Shown in pieces: positions 13,439 through 25,274 of a stretch of 64,000 bases of DNA. Under the pieces are notes generated by a model that was not told where the DNA came from, searched no databases, and worked only from the letters and a program-made list of their open reading frames with translations. Made by a program: the position numbers and the translations under genes. The stretch's first letter is position 1; each line of letters begins with the position of its first letter. Origin of the DNA: Umbilicaria muhlenbergii. Lineage: Eukaryota > Ascomycota > Lecanoromycetes > Umbilicariales > Umbilicariaceae. The stretch spans positions 4,782,996 to 4,846,995 of the forward strand of contig KK106982.1 of the NCBI GenBank assembly GCA_000611775.1. Reading direction: 5' to 3'.

Positions 13439-15465
13439 GTTTTATTGCTCTGATTCATTGTAAGAATGCTGTTCAGCAAGAATGATTAAAAACTCATGAA
13501 CTTCTTAATCAACCTTCACAACAGTTTTACAAACTGCTTCAGAAACTTCATAAGTAATAATTAATAATGATTTTATCATTTTTAACTTTCAGTCATGACC
13601 TGTCACTTCTACATTCTCTGAGGAGTTTATCATGATGAATATCAAAATTCAACTTGTGAAGATTCAACTCATGAGTGAAAAGGAACATATTAAGCAGATT
13701 GAGCTTAAAACTCACAGATGATTTACATCAGATTTATCTTCAACTTTAAAACATGCCTGTTATGAAAAGTGAGTTAAAGATGAGAATTTTTATCATATGA
13801 AGAACTATTTTCACTTTTAACAGTATGTACATCAAATTAAGCACCTTTTTATGAAGCTTCATCTTGAAGAGTCAGATCATTATCTGAATTATAAAATCAT
13901 AAAATGATGAGTTACACATCATGAAGAAAAGAGCTTGAAAGATATCTGAGAAAGTTAAAAGAACTTTTTAAAGTTTTTTTTAAAAAATCATGATAACTGA
14001 GTGTATAATGCATGAATGAATTGAATGAATTATCACAAGTTGAGCAGTGAATCTGATGATGAGTATCTTCACAAGTCAGATGAACTTCTAATTTAAATAA
14101 AAAATGAAGTGAAGAATTATCATTAAATTTAATTAATGATCTTCTTCAAGAGCTTGAATCATATCATGAAGCAGAAGATTCATGAACACTTTGTGTTTTC
14201 AAACTCTCATGAAGATTTAATTACACTTATGAAGAAACTTCATCTCAGCATCAGAACTGAAACTCACTTACAGATAATAATCATGAATAATGACTTCATT
14301 AAGAGCACCTCTGCAAACTCTGTAAAGCAGAAGAATCACAAATTTATAATATTTATCATCATTACATCACATGATTTGAAACCCTCATGAGAAGTGTTCT
14401 TTAACAGAGACTGCAACTACTGTGATAAGCATGAACATAAGAAACTGAACTGTCTTAAGAAGAAGTTAAACAACACTGTAAGCAAAACTCTGTCAACTGA
14501 TTTAATTAATAACAGTAATCATGTCACAGCAGTCTCTGAGACTATCATGAAGATCATTATGAAGTCAAGATCAAAGAAGAGTGCATCATTTAAAATAAAG
14601 ACATGATTAAAATTCATAGTACATCTTACAGAAAAATCATTTTTAACTGTTCTTAATAATATTAATAACCTCAATCTTCTTCATAAGGATATTGTGAAGA
14701 GTTTATCTTCAATTTTTAAGATGTTATTACTTCATCATGCTGAAGAAGATACCTTGCAGACTTATTTTATTTATCATGAAGTAATAAAGGTTCAAAACTC
14801 TTTCAGAGTTTAAAAATAAACTTATAAATCTTTTACCTCTGCTGATTTAAAGATGTCAGTGATCTTAAAATTATCATGATTATGACAGAATAATTTAAAA
14901 GTTGACTTCATTAATCTTACAATACAATGAAAATTAAATGCAGAAAACTCTTTAACAACTTTACTGTTAAAAGAAATCATCATAAAAGGTCTCATGAGAA
15001 AACTTTGAAACCTTAAAGTAAATTACATGATGCAGAGATTACAGGTGATAAATTTTAATAAATTAAAAAACTTCATGAATTTAATTCCTAAAGCTTATAA
15101 GAGTCTCATGAAGGTTTTTTTAAAAACTTAAATGAAAACTCTGCCTCCTCATTACAAAAAAGATCACTTAATTAATTTGTTGAAAAAAACAATATCACTT
15201 TTTAACCTTATGTACAACTTTTTCATGAAGGAGTTGACTGTACTATAGAAGTATTTAAATATTAACCTCATGAATGAATTTATTCAGCTGTCATAATCTT
15301 CTGTGAAAGCATCAGTGCTTTTTACATTTAAAAGTAATGAAGGCTTGCAGCTCTGCATGAACTATTAAGAGTTAAATATTATTACTTAAAAAAATCAGTA
15401 CTCTTTATCATTAATTAATGAGATCATAAATCATGTCTGTGACACTCAGATCTTTATGAACATCA

Positions 15466-16575
15466 GTAATTTAACAAGTTAACTCTGAGTTAATTTTTAA
15501 CACTTTGAGCGCTCTGAGCTTCTGATCTCATGTCTCAGCTAACAGCCGCTCTTAGCACCCTCTGAGCGCTTTGAGCTCAACCTTAAATCTTGAGCAGAAC
15601 ATCAAAATTTTGTGATAAAAAAACAGTTATTAAAACAATTATTTAAACAAGTACACACACAGTATTATAATAACAGTAAAACTTATAATAAGTAAACTTT
15701 TGCTAAAATTCACTTTTCTGCAATAAAAAATCATGATTTGTTGAGTCTGAAAGCACTGTATAAGTGTTGAGTTCTGAATATTTAAACAACTTCAAGATTT
15801 TCATCACTTAAAAATTTACACACTTTAATAACTTTTGCAACTCAACAGATATGAAGAAACTTTCAATGCATAAATTATAAAAAACAGTATTATCTATTAA
15901 TGTTAAATTAAAAGTTTCTTCATAACTGCAGTTGTTGTTAAGTTATATTTAATTCAAGTCTTCAATAGTGAAAAATCTTTCAAAAAAAGTCACATACTTT
16001 AAATAACTATTGCGCTTTTATACTTATAATATAACTTTCAGGTTATAAGTTGTAGAGAATAAGCTGTTTAAGAGTTTTCTGATACAAAGTTTCTTTTTAT
16101 GTGTTGTTGGTGTTGAGTTATTCAAAAAGTCATTAAAAGTCTGTTTATTAATATTGTGATTTTCATCACTGAAAGTTTAAAATCAATGTAACTTTTTAAC
16201 AACAACAGTTATAAAAAAACTTCAAGTTATAAAACTGTTTAATAGCTTCTTCTCTACAACTTATAAACTAAAAGTTATATCATAAGTATAAAAGCGCAAT
16301 AGTTATTCAATATGCTAATATATTTATAATTAGTTAAAAGTTTTTTAATTCATAACTATTGCAAATTAAAACTTATGAAGAAATCTTTAGTTTGTAAAGT
16401 GTACAAATTAAAGAGATTTAAAACTTTTCAATAAAAAGTTTCTTATTATTCATGAAGGTATAATAGTTATTTAAAGTGTAAGATTTGTATGAGCTCATTT
16501 ACTGCTCAGAGAGTGCTCTGAGCGCATAAAGTACTATTAACTAAAATCTTATTTTTGAGCAGGCTGCCAAATTGC
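15466..16575 (+). mobile_element. Foldback DNA element B1 (1,110 bp)
   Basis: This non-coding element interrupts the reverse transcriptase part of C. Its reverse complement is found at 52,273-53,382 with exactly the same length. The ends are inverted: GTAATTTAAC at the left (GCAATTTAGCA in the other copy) and TGCCAAATTGC at the right. The outer parts contain short GAGCGCTCTGAG-type palindromes (15,515-15,580 and 16,490-16,530). The centre (16,004-16,305) is a near-palindrome of 302 bp with arms of roughly 100 bp starting TAACTATTGCGC. A smaller inverted pair lies at about 15,848-15,945. Terminal inverted repeats, no coding capacity and foldback structure suggest a non-autonomous MITE-like or Foldback transposon. 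No clear target duplication was found. Some CpG survive, so it is less decayed than its host element. Confidence 0.7.
16004..16305. repeat. Central near-palindrome of B1
   Basis: Left arm TAACTATTGCGCTTTTATAC is mirrored by GTATAAAAGCGCAATAGTTA at the right end. The arms decay inward and the middle (about 16,100-16,205) is asymmetric enough to give the segment a direction. In B2 the segment keeps the same chromosomal orientation although the flanks are reversed. Confidence 0.75.
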
Positions 16576-19500
16576 GGATAAAGATTAATGTTAAAAACAC
16601 TTATTATCACATTCACATACATGAGAGTGATAAGTGAAAGACAGCATTTCATATCAAGTACAAGCTGTATGAATATTTAATTATATTTTTCAGGCTTATT
16701 AATACTTCTGCAAGTTTTTAATCTTATATTCATGAAGTCCTTCATGAATATTTAAACATCTTCATGATTGTATTCTTGAATGATATACTGATTTACTCAA
16801 TAAAAGAGAGTCAACATGAACAGCATGTTTAAATTGTTTTAAAAGCTCTGCTCATGACAGAGTTGTTCACAAAGCTTTATAAATGTTTATTTAATGTGAA
16901 GCATGTGCCCTTTTTGAGATATGTTATCACAGATACAGGGGTTGAAATGAAGATGAATTACATATTCATCATTATCAACTGATCAGAGTCAGAAAATATA
17001 TGTAAAGTGTAAACATTTTTGAGTTTTATGAACTTTTATTAAAGGTTCATATAAAGCTTTTCATGTATCACTGCACCTCTCACAGAGATCATGAAAGGGT
17101 TTAATGCAAAATTAAAAAAAAGTTGATTTCATGAAGAGCAGGCTTTCTGTTTTTAAAGACATAAACTGCTTTTAAAGTTCTTATACAGACTTTCATTACT
17201 GCTTCATTCCTGCAACATTTCAACATCACATTATTAATACAGCTTGAAACTGATGTTTTTAAATATGTGATTTCAGACATTCTCTCACAAAAGCACTCTG
17301 ATGAGTGAAGAGTTACAAACTATTTCTCATAAAAGATGATACTCATGAAACAGAAGTATGAAACTCATGATGAAGAACTGCTCACAATAATTGAAAGTTT
17401 TCATCATTGATGACATTATTTAAAAGAATTCACTCATTCAGTTGAGGTGTTATCAGATCATTCAAGCTTGTGAAGCTTTATAATTACTTATAAACTCTCA
17501 TGAAGACAGGTTCAGTGAGCATTGACTTTATTCACTTATGATTTTATTATCACTTATTGAAAGAGAAATCTGAATTCTGTTAACAGCCCTTCATGAAGAC
17601 CTGATCATCAACATGAAGTGAAAGAAGAGGATCAGACTGAAAATATTTTAATATTATAATAAGTGCTGTTCCTGATAATAATCTTGATTTCAGTTGAGTT
17701 TAAAGATGATTTATTAACTCAGAAGGTACATCTTCATGAGATATTAATTGCAGACACAATGAGTTCTTAACAGTGAAATTAATGAAAACAGGCCTCTGAG
17801 GCTGTTTTAAATGAAGAACTTTATAAAAAGGTTAACATTTCTCTCATTAAAATGTTATCTGAATTCTTGTGAATTAATCCTCTCATGAAGCATATGCTGA
17901 AACAGATCACTGCTCATGAAGTTAATTCAAAAATGTCAGATTTTTACTCACTCTGATCATGAAAAAATGATCTTTTATACTTTAACTTAATACTTTATAT
18001 ACCTCACATGAAGTCATTATGACTTGAGATTATTAAGAAGCATCATGATGAGTCACTTATAAATTACTTCACAACAGAGAAAACTTTTGCTCTGATACAT
18101 GTAAAATACTACTGATTGAACATGTGAAAGCAAATTCAGAAATACTGTAATTCTTGTCTTATCTGTCAAGAAGCAAGAGTCATTCATGAAAGATAATTTA
18201 AATTATTACAGCTCATACTCATCCTGAAGAAACCTTAAGAGGTACTTACTTTAAACTTTATAACTGATCTTTTAAAGAGTCATGCTTATAAGAGTGTGTA
18301 CAATATCATATTGATAATGATATGCAAATTCTCAAAAATGACACATTATATTTCAGTTAAAAAGGACTGAACTGCTAATTAACTCATGAAGACCTTTATT
18401 AAAGAGATTATTAAATTACATGAAGTCATTTAAACTTTAATCTCAGATTATGAATCTGTTTTTATTTCATGACTCTGAGTCAACTTGATGTTCATGTTGA
18501 AGATTAACTGTTAATTGAGCACTGTCTTTCATTTACAAACTGATGAGCAGATTGAATAATAAAATAACACATTAAAACAGTACCTGTGAAGTTATGTTAA
18601 TTATCAACAGGACAATTGAGCTTCACTTTTAACATTAATTGAGTTTATGTACAACATGAGCTTACACTCTTCTACTGAAAAGGCACTGTTTGAGGTTATT
18701 TATGACTTCATATTTAAATCAGATAAGCTCACTGTGAAAGAACTCATAAAGTACTCTGCAGTTAAGAAAATTATTATTAAAGTTAAGCAGCTTATGAAGC
18801 ATCTTCATAAGATCTGAATAAAAGTTTGCAGAGCTCTTATAAAGTTTTAAGAGTATCAAGTTAAGCATTATAATCAATCTCATTTTAATGTGATTTATAA
18901 AGTTGAACAGTTAATTTGATTAAAGGTTAAGAACATAACTCTGAAGTGATCTTCATAAAAGCTGAATTAACAGCATTATAAACCCTTTCAAATTATAAAG
19001 AAGATTAAAAATGTTGTTTATCAATTAAGATTACTGAAGAAACTTTATATTTATAATATGTTTCATGATAACCTACTTCACAATCATAAATCATGAGCAG
19101 GTGAGGATACATTAAAGTTTAAATCACTTTATCTCACAGAGAACTCAGTTGAAAGAGAGTGAAAGATTAAAATTATAATCACTTCATAAATTATGATCAG
19201 CCCTAAGGATAAACCTGTTTTACAATATCACATTATGTGAAAGAAATCTTTAAAGATCATTTAAAAGCTTATAAATAACATCTGCAACTTTAAGAAATTA
19301 ATTAAAAAGTTTTATGAAAACTTCTTTGAAGCTCTGTGAGTCATAATTAATGCTGATACATATTCATGAGAAAATTAAACAAAGGGTTAAAGTTTCTTCT
19401 GCTCATTAAAACATTAAGTTACTGAAGGACTGAAAGTGAAATCATTTCATGAAAACAAGCTGCTCTGAAATAATGCAGTCATGAAGTTAAACCTCATCAT

Positions 19501-19997
19501 GAAGAGCTACCTCATGAAAGGTATGATTACATGAAGCATTATTAACAATCTGCATGAAGAGAGCAAACAAACAAGAATCATTATCATGAACTTATTTAAT
19601 AAAAAGTGAAAAGTGATTGAAGTTGTGAAGATTACTGTCAACAAAAACTCTGATCTTATGATTCACATGAAGTCATTCATGATGTTTAACAAAATGAATC
19701 TGAATGACTTCATGAACAGCTGAACAAGCTCACAAATGAACAATAATCATCATGAATACTGAGTCAGTGTATAAATTAATCATAACTTTGTAAACATCTT
19801 ATGAAGGGAAACTTTTTTTCTCACTGAGTTTTAATGAGCTTCATGATATAATTTTTTATTTTTTATTTTTTTTCTGATCTACAGGGTTATTTTTTTTAAC
19901 TGTTATCAGTGCATTGTGAAGTGCTTCTCAGTGAAGGCTTGCAACTGTGAACATCATCATACTTATGAGAGCATGAGTTTTTAAAGAAGGGAGGTAA

Positions 19998-20765
19998 TGT
20001 GAGCATTTAATGTACAAAACTCATCAGGTGTTAATTCAGAATAAGAAAGATTATACTTAATAACAACATGATCTTATGAAGATAACTTTTATTAACAGAT
20101 TAATTTCATGAGAGAGTTTAATCATAAACATCACTTTTAACACTTCATGAAAATGATTAAAGAAGTCAACATCATTGATAACATCTCATGAAAATGTGAT
20201 TTAACAATGAACATCTTATGAAGACAGCTTTACTGAGGTGACTGCTTCATATGAATCAACTTCATAAAAGAGTTCAGTCAATGAACATCACTTCTGACAC
20301 TTCATGAAAGTGATCAGAGAAGTCAACATTATTAATGACACCTTATGAAGATGTGATTTAATAATAAACATCTTATGAAGACAGCTTCACTGAGGTGATT
20401 ACTTCATGTGAATCAACCTCATAAGGAAACTCAATTAATGAATATCACTTTCAACACTTCATGAAAGTGATTAAAGAAGTCAACATCATTAATGACACCT
20501 CATGAAGATGTGATTCAGTAATGAACACCTCATGAAGACAGTTTTATTAAAGTGACTGCTTTATGAAACTTTCTTCAAACTGATTAACTTCAGAAGAAAT
20601 ATATTATAAAGTTAAAACATGTTTTATTTTCTTTCTTAACAATAATTCTCTACTTATTAATAATATCATATTATTGTGAATTATCAATTATAAGCTTAAG
20701 TCATTATTGTCACATAACTTCATAATTCCTTAGTTAAGATATTACTTCATGATAATATGCTTATA
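19998..20765 (+). repeat. 3' LTR of C with three internal subrepeats
   Basis: 768 bp, starting TGTGAGCATTTAATGTAC directly after a polypurine tract. It carries three copies of the subrepeat of about 145 bp, one more than the 5' LTR and two more than the solo LTR at 11,312-11,766. Confidence 0.8.
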
Positions 20766-20775
20766 TTTGTGAGTA

Positions 20776-20900
20776 ATTATTATAATATTATTATAATTTT
20801 ACTGAGTTATAATTGTTCTGCATGACATTAATGAGCATATATGCTATATCATTCTTCTAAATAGTCAGACAAGACTTACACACATATACTTATTTTAACA
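20776..20900 (+). repeat. Repeat X, copy 2
   Basis: Matches 11,819-11,944. It lies immediately right of the 3' LTR of C and ends exactly where the truncated A-family copy begins. Confidence 0.55.
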
Positions 20901-22990
20901 TTCACAGTCTTAAACTACCCTCAGTTATTAATAAGTTGATAATATATTTAATAAACACTGAAGTAGTAGGTCTTTTGATTATTTAAAAATTAAAATTAAA
21001 ATAATAAACTCTTTATATGAATCAATTGATGTTTAATAATAAAGTGTTAAAAAACCTCATTGACTTCAACTTTTATATTCAATAAAGTTTGCATGAGTAT
21101 AATATCATCATTGTGAAAAACTTGTTTATCAATAAGTAAACTGAGCTTTAAAACTACTTTTGTTTAGTATTTTAATAATATAAAGTTTTCACTGAAGCAC
21201 TTTTATTTTTTAATGTGAAAATAATTGCAATTGAACTTTTATTTAAATTAAAATTATTCACAGATTGTGAATAATTAAAAAAGCAATATCTCTTCTGATT
21301 ATAATTTCAACAAATTAAATATAATAAGTTTTTTATTATAAATACTTTTAATAATTTACTTTTATATTTATCATTCTACTTACTTTTCATCTTGCTTTCA
21401 TTAAGCTTATGATCTTTGTTTTTAACAGATTTTAATGATGACTCAGATTTATAATTAAAGAGAATCATTATATTAAAGTTTACTTTTAACTTTATAATAT
21501 CTTTCAAATGCAGGTTATTCTTTAAGTGTATAATTAAAGTAATTTTTTTTAAAATTATAAATAAATTTTAATAATTTATCAAGATTACTCAGACCTCAGA
21601 TTTCAATTTTATAAAAAAGTGAGTCCTCATGTGCTCCTCATTATAAAAAGATAACTGAGCTTTTAAGATGCTAAAATAATTATTGAAAGCTTAAATTAAT
21701 TAATAAGATAATTGAACAGCATTATTATATAATTACATAATGTAAAACTGATGATTTACAGAGTCCTCAATAATATTGAGTAAGAATTTCATAAAATTAT
21801 TTTAAATAACAGTGAAATCATCTTTAATTTCATCATCTTGTAATCATACTTCCTTTGATTCACTTTTTAAATATTATATAACATAAATTACTTTATTCTC
21901 TTTATAAGTGAAGTTAACTGAGTTGAAATAAAAGAGATTTCTTGTATTTTATATTTAATTCAGATACTTCTTTATGTTTTTATTATAATATAACAGTAAC
22001 TCCTTTGCCTGAATTTGTAATTATATATTTTATGTTAATAGTATTTTATCAGTGCTTTACTTGTTTATTATAAATTCAGTGCTTTACTTGCTTATTATAA
22101 ATTCAGTGTTTATTAAGTCAAAGAACCTCTCAATTAAGGTATTAATATAAATAATAAAATCTTTAAATAAATTAACTTGCAGTGTCAAGACTTCTTATTA
22201 AAGCTGTTGTAACTTTTATTAAAAAGCAGGATTCACACAATTAACATTATAAATATTATTATGTACAAAGAAAGAGATTAAAAATACTTTAATATTTTTA
22301 AAACACATAAAAATAACTATATGAAAGTGACTTTTAAAGGGGGTTGAGGATGAAAATCAGGAAGTAGAATAAGAAGATATTTAAAAAAATATTTAAAAAT
22401 GTGTAATTTTAACATCAATAACAGCTGCAAAAGAAATTGACAAAATAAATTAACTTGAAGTAGTAAATACCTCACATATGTAAATTACACAGTGTCATAA
22501 TCTTAAACTACATATACTTAATGAAGAAATAAAAGAAACAGTAACTTTTATTATTTTAAGAATTTATCTCACTGTCATTTTGTTTATATAATTTTATTAT
22601 TAATGTTGTGCATTGTTTTACCTGAGGATCTTCTGCTTATAAAGTTTACTTCATTAATAACAGAGGAAATAAGTGATGTTTTATTATTGTTTTATTAATT
22701 CTTCATTATTATGTTTTGTTCTGCTTTAAAAGTTTAACATAATTAATTTTAAATTTATATCTCATCTTAAATCATTATCCTTTGAAAGGAAAAATTATTA
22801 AAAGTATTAAATTATAATATTCTTTACTAGAAAAAGAAGTATAATCAAGGTATATAACAGTATAAGATATAAATATATATAAATTATATAATTTTAACTA
22901 TATAAAACTAATAACTAAAGAGCAAAAAAAAGTGATGCAAACTTTTATCATAAACACTGTTAAGTCATTTAAAAAGATTTATTCTTAATA
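20901..22990 (-). mobile_element. Truncated Gypsy A-family copy A2 (fossil)
   Basis: Matches A1 from about 5,578 through its 5' LTR, that is the gag side and LTR only; reverse transcriptase and everything 3' of it are missing. The LTR part starts near 22,805 and fades around 22,990. It is more AT-rich and more decayed than A1, so likely older or exposed longer. It is interrupted by a LINE-tail insertion at 22,222-22,540. Broken by many changes. Confidence 0.7.
22222..22540 (+). mobile_element. 5'-truncated LINE tail inserted in A2
   Basis: 319 bp flanked by a perfect 13-bp target duplication, gtaacttttatta (22,209-22,221 and 22,541-22,553). It ends in an A-rich tail (gaagaaataaaagaaaca). The sequence is the reverse complement of one of the two tandem units at 43,157-43,730 and starts at the position matching about 43,755. 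The long variable duplication and 5' truncation are the hallmarks of target-primed reverse transcription, so this is a 3'-UTR-only copy of the LINE next to the gene island. Confidence 0.8.
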
Positions 22991-25047
22991 TATTATTATA
23001 TTATGACACTTCACTGCTTAAATGCTTTTATAATTATTAATAACTTTTTATTATATATCTCATATTGAGCTTCAATCTGATAAACTTCTTAAAATAAAAG
23101 ATTATCAGATGCAATCTTTTCTTCTTTAATTAATGAATATATACTTTAATTACTTTATCAGAGGTATTTACTTTAACTGTTATCTTTTTAATTGAATTAA
23201 ATATTTATAATATCACTTTTAAAATAAATACTTTTTTAATTATTGAAATGCATATTAAGTCTTTTTAATTTATTTAAATAATGAGTTTTTTTATAACATT
23301 TGTTATTGATGTAATTACCTTCAAATACTATTTAATAAATTATTAATAAATTTATGAGTTTTAAAAAAAATTATACTTTTTCAACTGTAGTAAGTTCTAA
23401 TTATTTCTTAATAACTTAAATTTTTATTAAATTTATTTTAAGATTTTTAAATATAATTATATATCTTAAAAACTTTACTTTCTGTATATGAAATTAACTT
23501 CTCTTTAATTTTACTTAAAAATTAATGTTTTTTAATATTTATAATTTATTTACATATATTGTATATGTTCCTTCACTGATTTTAAGTACATAAAGATATT
23601 ATTTAAGTATATAATCATGAAGATGTTAAGATACTGTCAGAGTGCATTATTAATAAATATTTAAAATACTGCTAATGTGTTGATAAGCTTAAATAACATT
23701 ATTAAACACTTATAATATTTTAACTGCATATGAAAAGTTAATTTTTATTCATCATCTTCTTTTATGTATATCTTGTTATATGCTTTAAATATATTAAACT
23801 TTATAAATTATTTTACTTCTTGAAGTTGATTTTAAAGTTTTAATATGAGTGATAAAAAGTAATTATTCTTAACTGTGATATTATTTAACTTTTAATAATT
23901 AACACATAATTACTGACTTTTTTAATTTTTAAATATAAATAATATAAGATATTCTGCTTATGATTTTTATTTTTATGAGATTTTTTTATTAATTTTCTTT
24001 AATATACTTTTATAGAGTATTAAGTTTTTTTATAAATAATAAATATATTATCTTTTTGAAGAGTGTTTTTTCTTTCATAAGAGGTATTTCATGATCTTAA
24101 GATTAATACTTTAACAGAGTATTTAATTTTGTTTTTTTTAAAAATAATTCTGTGAAGTCCTAATACTTATCAGGTATTATAACTCTTATAATAATAAATA
24201 AATAATATTTTCATTATATTTTTTATTAGCTTTTCTGAGAGTAATCTCAGTTTTAATTAAAATCAAGTTGTTGAGTATTTTAATTAATACTTAAGTTAAC
24301 TTCTCTTAATTAAAATATGTTTAACATAATTTTTAAAGTTATTTTTTCTAAGTATATCTTTATTCTTAATATTATAATAACTTTATAAGTGATTAACATA
24401 TTATTAATTATTTTTAAAGGTATAAATACTGTCTTTTTCATTAATTTTTTCTTTATTTTAATTATAAATTTTAATGATATAAAGTTACCTGTGACTTTAG
24501 AGTCAATTATAACTTAAAGTTTATATTATATTACTTTTGCTTTGATTACAAAATGTGTTACATGTGAATAAATTATACATAAAGTTATTCTGTTGTTGTT
24601 TTTAAAAAATTAATTATTCAAGAGCGTAAAAATATGCATTAACAATTAATTATTATCATAAGAGTTTATTCTTTTTTTAAGAGAAATTCAATGTATTAAA
24701 ACTTCTTTAAATCAACTTTCATCATAAAACATTACTTGAAGTCTCTTTACTTAAATTTCATTTATATTGTTTACACTTTTATTTATAACTCTCTTAAGAT
24801 ATATTCTTCATTAAAAGTAATATATTTTCCTTGTGTTATGAAAAAACTTCTTATTAATAAGTGCTTTTAAAGTATATTTTTATAATAAACTTCTTCTGAT
24901 ATGCTTTTAATTTATCATTAAATTATATCTTTAATTCTTGTGAGATTATTTTAAAAATATTATAAAGTTTTTTTATTAATAAAGAGTATAAAATACTTCT
25001 TCATACTTTAATACTTACTTCTTAACTTGTTTAATTATTTTGTTGAC
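22991..25047 (-). mobile_element. Very AT-rich Gypsy remnant J, part 1
   Basis: The most AT-rich stretch of the left half. On the minus strand about 23,800-23,570 retains a reverse transcriptase signature (MLFKLINTLAVF, then YLNNIFMY). The rest is too decayed to assign. By duplication logic it continues across G into 31,225-31,793 and across D1 into 37,686-39,120. It is older than G and D1, broken beyond counting, and no LTR was recognised. Confidence 0.5.
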
Positions 25048-25274
25048 TGTTATGACATGATATGACAGGGTATAACATGATCAACAGGCATTAATAAATA
25101 TTAAACTACTTAACATTAAATTAAATTGAGATTAGTGTGTCTTGAAACCCTAATATTTATGTCATGACTGCATTCACAAGACTGCTTTCCTCTTTGTACT
25201 TTTTTAAGTTCAAATAACTCACCTCTTGCAACAGTTTCAGGCCTGCTTATGAAGTGAAATAATTAACTGTAACA
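25048..25274 (+). repeat. 5' LTR of G
   Basis: 227 bp, TGTTATGACATGATATGACA at the start, CTGTAACA at the end. Duplication ttgac just before it. Confidence 0.85.

Larger units (their letters stand above)
12830..20765 (+). mobile_element. Gypsy chromovirus C (fossil), carrying foldback element B1
   Basis: LTRs lie at 12,830-13,438 and 19,998-20,765, with a purine tract (aaagaagggagg) just before the second. Parts in plus order: gag about 13,630-14,600 with a CCHC knuckle (CNYCDKHEHKKLNC) near 14,410, reverse transcriptase from about 15,200, split at 15,466 by B1 and resuming at 16,576, RNase H about 17,200-17,560, integrase about 17,900-18,700, and a chromodomain-like patch about 19,200-19,320. 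The last two place it in the chromodomain-bearing Gypsy group. It is broken by dozens of changes. The 5-bp flanks (taagt and tttgt) do not match as a duplication. Confidence 0.8.

Noticed and set aside
12830-20765. Perfect target-site duplication for element C
   Set aside because: The flanks taagt and tttgt differ by transversions, so no duplication is claimed.
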